Shown here one piece after another: positions 6,153 through 7,606 of a DNA stretch of 7,606 nucleotides (its first letter is position 1; each line of letters begins with the position of its first letter). The notes under the pieces are model-generated. The model made no database searches and had not been told where the DNA came from. It saw nothing but the letters and a program-made list of their open reading frames with translations. Origin of the DNA: Holosporales bacterium (GTDB taxonomy: Bacteria > Pseudomonadota > Alphaproteobacteria > BNTO01). The stretch is taken from NCBI GenBank assembly GCA_031265645.1, contig JAISCJ010000108.1, forward strand, positions 1 to 7,606. The letters are read 5' to 3'. The translations under genes were made by a program, and so were the position numbers.

Positions 6153-6275
6153 TCATCTACTTTGGGACAGTTTTTCGTCAGATAGAATGCCCTGAAGATG
6201 CTCCATTGGCGTTCTCCAATTCAAGGCGACGTGATGTCGTTCGTTATTGCATTTTTTGCTCAGCATTAGCTCTTT
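6153..6275 (-). pseudogene. C-terminal fragment of an integrase-type transposase
   Basis: In the minus frame between stops at 6276-6278 and 6153-6155 the translation contains NNERHHVALNWRTPMEHLQG. This closely resembles the rve/DDE integrase C-terminal pattern YN.ERPH.ALN.RTP.E.L found in IS3- and IS481-type transposases. Just upstream in another frame, 6272-6292 reads FDEWYKK, matching the F..W...YN segment that normally precedes it, so a frameshift separates the two. No DDE catalytic region remains and the 5' part is gone, so it is non-functional. The stop lies about where the transposase gene would meet the element's right end. It sits ~90 bp upstream of ppiD, so the insertion may have affected that promoter. 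Family assignment beyond an integrase-type transposase is uncertain. Confidence 0.68.
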
Positions 6276-6516
6276 TTATACCACTCATCGAATATACTTT
6301 ACAATAGACAGTGTTTATGCGTTTTAGACAAGAATAATGCAATGCATGAATATATGAACAAGCTGACTCTTAAATTGCACTTGGTATGTGAATTGGCACC
6401 ACATAGAGAGCGATTTGACAATTTTTAGATTGCATTTAATCCGTGTTCGGAATGCGCAAAAGAACAATAGCTTTAGAAAATTGGAACATTGGAGAATTAG
6501 TAGAAGGTTAGACCCA
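6276..6516. other. non-coding stretch between transposase scar and map
   Basis: No gene or RNA is recognisable. All minus frames are broken by stops, as expected for decayed transposon DNA. A plus-strand frame at 6342-6428 (28 codons, including NKLTLKLHLVCEL) faintly resembles the LTTKLHLVCDA stretch of IS5-type transposases, but it is too short and isolated to call. No terminator hairpin with a T-run is visible after the map stop. Confidence 0.5.
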
Positions 6517-7266
6517 TCACAAAGTGAAAATCTCTGCTCCTGATGCCGTAACTCCGATGGAGTGTTCGAACTGCGCAGATAAAGATAAGTCTTGCGTTAC
6601 AACGGTCCAGTCGTCTTCTAAAAGAAAAACGTCTGGAACGCCGGCGTTGATCATCGGTTCAATCGTGAAAAACATGCCTTCTTTCAAAATCAATTTATTT
6701 TCTTGATTTCTGTAGTGCAAAACTTGAGGCTCCGCATGATATGTCTGCCCAATTCCGTGCCCACAATAATCCCGAACGACTGAAAAACCATGGTTATTAA
6801 CAAAATCTTCTATGCAGTTTCCAATATCATTAAGTCGTGCACCAGGACGAACCAAGGCGATCGCCTTCATTAATGCTTCATGCGTTACCTTGATCAACTT
6901 TTCCGCAGATTTTGACACGTTTCCAACCGTAAACATGCGACTTGTGTCTCCGAACCATCCTTTAAGGATTACAGCTACATCGATGTTTAATATGTCACCA
7001 ATGCGCAAGCGCTCAGGCCCCGGAATGCCATGACATACAACGTAATTTAGCGATATGCAGGTCGAGTTCGGGTAGCCCTCATAGTTGAGCGAAGCAGGAA
7101 TTGCCCCTTTTGAAATAATATATTCGTAGCACAACTTATCTAGCTCAAGAGTAGAAATCCCCTCTTTTATAAAAGGCGCAATGTAATCCAACACGGATGC
7201 CGCCAATCGGCCAGCTGCTCGCATGTGCTCAAAATCTTCGGGCTTATGGATTTTTACTTTAGACAT
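6517..7266 (-). CDS. map: methionine aminopeptidase, type I
   Basis: Cytoplasmic dinuclear-metal enzyme that removes the initiator methionine from nascent proteins after deformylation. The 249-residue product matches type I bacterial enzymes in length (~250-265), without an N-terminal zinc-finger extension. Substrate and metal residues are all present: H79 in VVCHGIPG, D96 in NIDVAV, D107 in GDTSRMF, H170 in CGHGIGQTYHAEP with H177 nearby, E203 in FTIEPMI and E234 in QFEHSIGVT. The type II insertion in the catalytic domain is absent. The start at 7266 gives the ordinary N-terminus (MSKVKIHKPEDFEHMRAAGR). No Shine-Dalgarno is evident before it. The gene is separated from ppiD by 451 bp of scar DNA, so it is probably a separate transcript, and it is divergent from dcd. 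Confidence 0.97.
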   Translation of the reverse strand: MSKVKIHKPEDFEHMRAAGRLAASVLDYIAPFIKEGISTLELDKLCYEYIISKGAIPASLNYEGYPNSTCISLNYVVCHGIPGPERLRIGDILNIDVAVILKGWFGDTSRMFTVGNVSKSAEKLIKVTHEALMKAIALVRPGARLNDIGNCIEDFVNNHGFSVVRDYCGHGIGQTYHAEPQVLHYRNQENKLILKEGMFFTIEPMINAGVPDVFLLEDDWTVVTQDLSLSAQFEHSIGVTASGAEIFTL

Positions 7267-7450
7267 AAACGATGTACAGAATATAGCTTAATACAAAGAA
7301 ATGTACGAAGTTTGCGCTGTTTTGTCAAAACGCTATTCACGGATGAGCACTGCTTTTTCTTTGCTGCCTTTTTTGTAAAGTTCATTATTATGAAGGTTCA
7401 GTATATGTTATAAAGTACGAGTTGGTTGAACAAATACAAAACGGTAAAAT
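7267..7450. promoter_or_regulatory. divergent intergenic region for map and dcd
   Basis: The 184-bp gap must hold the starts of both divergent transcripts. On the plus strand TTCATT and TATGTT with a 17-base spacer, shortly before dcd, are a weak promoter candidate. Towards map the minus strand has TATATT about 15 bases before the start codon. GTTTTG-T-CAAAAC forms a small palindrome near 7318-7330, and the hexamer ATGTAC occurs twice about 29 bp apart. None of these is strong enough to name a regulator. Confidence 0.35.
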
Positions 7451-7606
7451 ATGACTATCTTAAATGACGCGTGGATTCGTCAGCAATCGCTTCAGCGCGG
7501 AATGATTGCCCCTTTCGTAGAAGATTTACGCTCTGACAACGTTGTCTCTTTTGGATTGTCGTCGTATGGATATGATGCGCGAGTTTCTGACGAGTTTAAG
7601 GTCTTT
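7451..7606 (+). CDS. dcd: dCTP deaminase, N-terminal part (partial)
   Basis: The frame from ATG 7451 is open to the window edge, giving 52 residues of an expected ~185-190. MTILNDAWIRQQSLQRGMIAPF followed by GLSSYGYDARVSDEFKVF (35-52) is the characteristic Dcd N-terminus. The SSYGYD stretch is a highly conserved family motif. Dcd converts dCTP to dUTP plus ammonia, and dUTPase then makes dUMP for thymidylate synthesis. The catalytic Glu and nucleotide-binding C-terminus lie beyond the window, so the bifunctional dCTP deaminase/dUTPase type cannot be excluded. No clear Shine-Dalgarno precedes the start; AAACGG at 7439-7444 is the nearest purine-rich stretch. Confidence 0.93.
   Translation, partial: MTILNDAWIRQQSLQRGMIAPFVEDLRSDNVVSFGLSSYGYDARVSDEFKVF

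Noticed and set aside
6137..6307. plus-strand GTG-initiated frame of 56 codons preceded by AAGGAG at 6124-6129
   Set aside because: It is antisense to the recognisable transposase tail and has no identifiable domain; the open frame is best explained as a shadow.
6342..6428. 28-codon plus-strand frame with NKLTLKLHLVCEL, reminiscent of IS5-type transposases
   Set aside because: The similarity covers about ten residues, has no flanking support, and cannot be separated from chance.

Overview
The window looks like part of an AT-rich alphaproteobacterial chromosome, probably from a host-associated or intracellular lineage such as Holosporales-like endosymbionts. The class is inferred mainly from ribosomal protein S9, which has the N-terminal extension ending in YVQVLDSKGRSYATGKRK that I know from alphaproteobacteria, and from the gene order rplM-rpsI. 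The host-associated lifestyle is a weaker inference. It rests on the BspA-type leucine-rich-repeat gene end, the divergent sodium:alanine symporter, the PAAR-like (DUF4280) protein and a decayed insertion sequence. No taxon can be proven from this sequence alone.

Plus strand, left part: the 3' end of a BspA-like leucine-rich-repeat gene (1-183) is followed by a ~100 bp gap with a possible promoter. Then come rplM (L13) and rpsI (S9), two bases apart. About 108 bp further on is a 445-residue AGCS-family sodium:amino-acid symporter. The gap before the symporter holds two hairpins, and one hairpin arm is complementary to the symporter's Shine-Dalgarno sequence. 

Minus strand, centre: a likely co-directional cluster runs from 6065 down to 2923. 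It encodes a PpiD/SurA-type periplasmic chaperone, a 123-residue DUF4280 PAAR-like protein and a TatD-family metal-dependent hydrolase. It converges on the symporter, and a 68-nt imperfect inverted repeat lies at the junction. The small DUF4280 gene has two oddities: a 16-bp tandem duplication that copies its ribosome-binding site and start codon, and a run of eight G in its conserved C-terminal WGG motif.

Right part: 6066-6516 contains no intact gene but includes the C-terminal piece of an integrase-type transposase, so it is an insertion-sequence scar. Beyond it are map (methionine aminopeptidase type I, minus) and, divergently, the first 52 codons of dcd (dCTP deaminase, plus).

Most genes are housekeeping: ribosome assembly, envelope protein folding, N-terminal methionine removal and nucleotide metabolism. 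The accessory signals are the leucine-rich-repeat fragment, the PAAR-like protein and the transposon scar. The most interesting locus is the PAAR-like gene embedded in the ppiD-tatD cluster, with its possible start-site and homopolymer switches.
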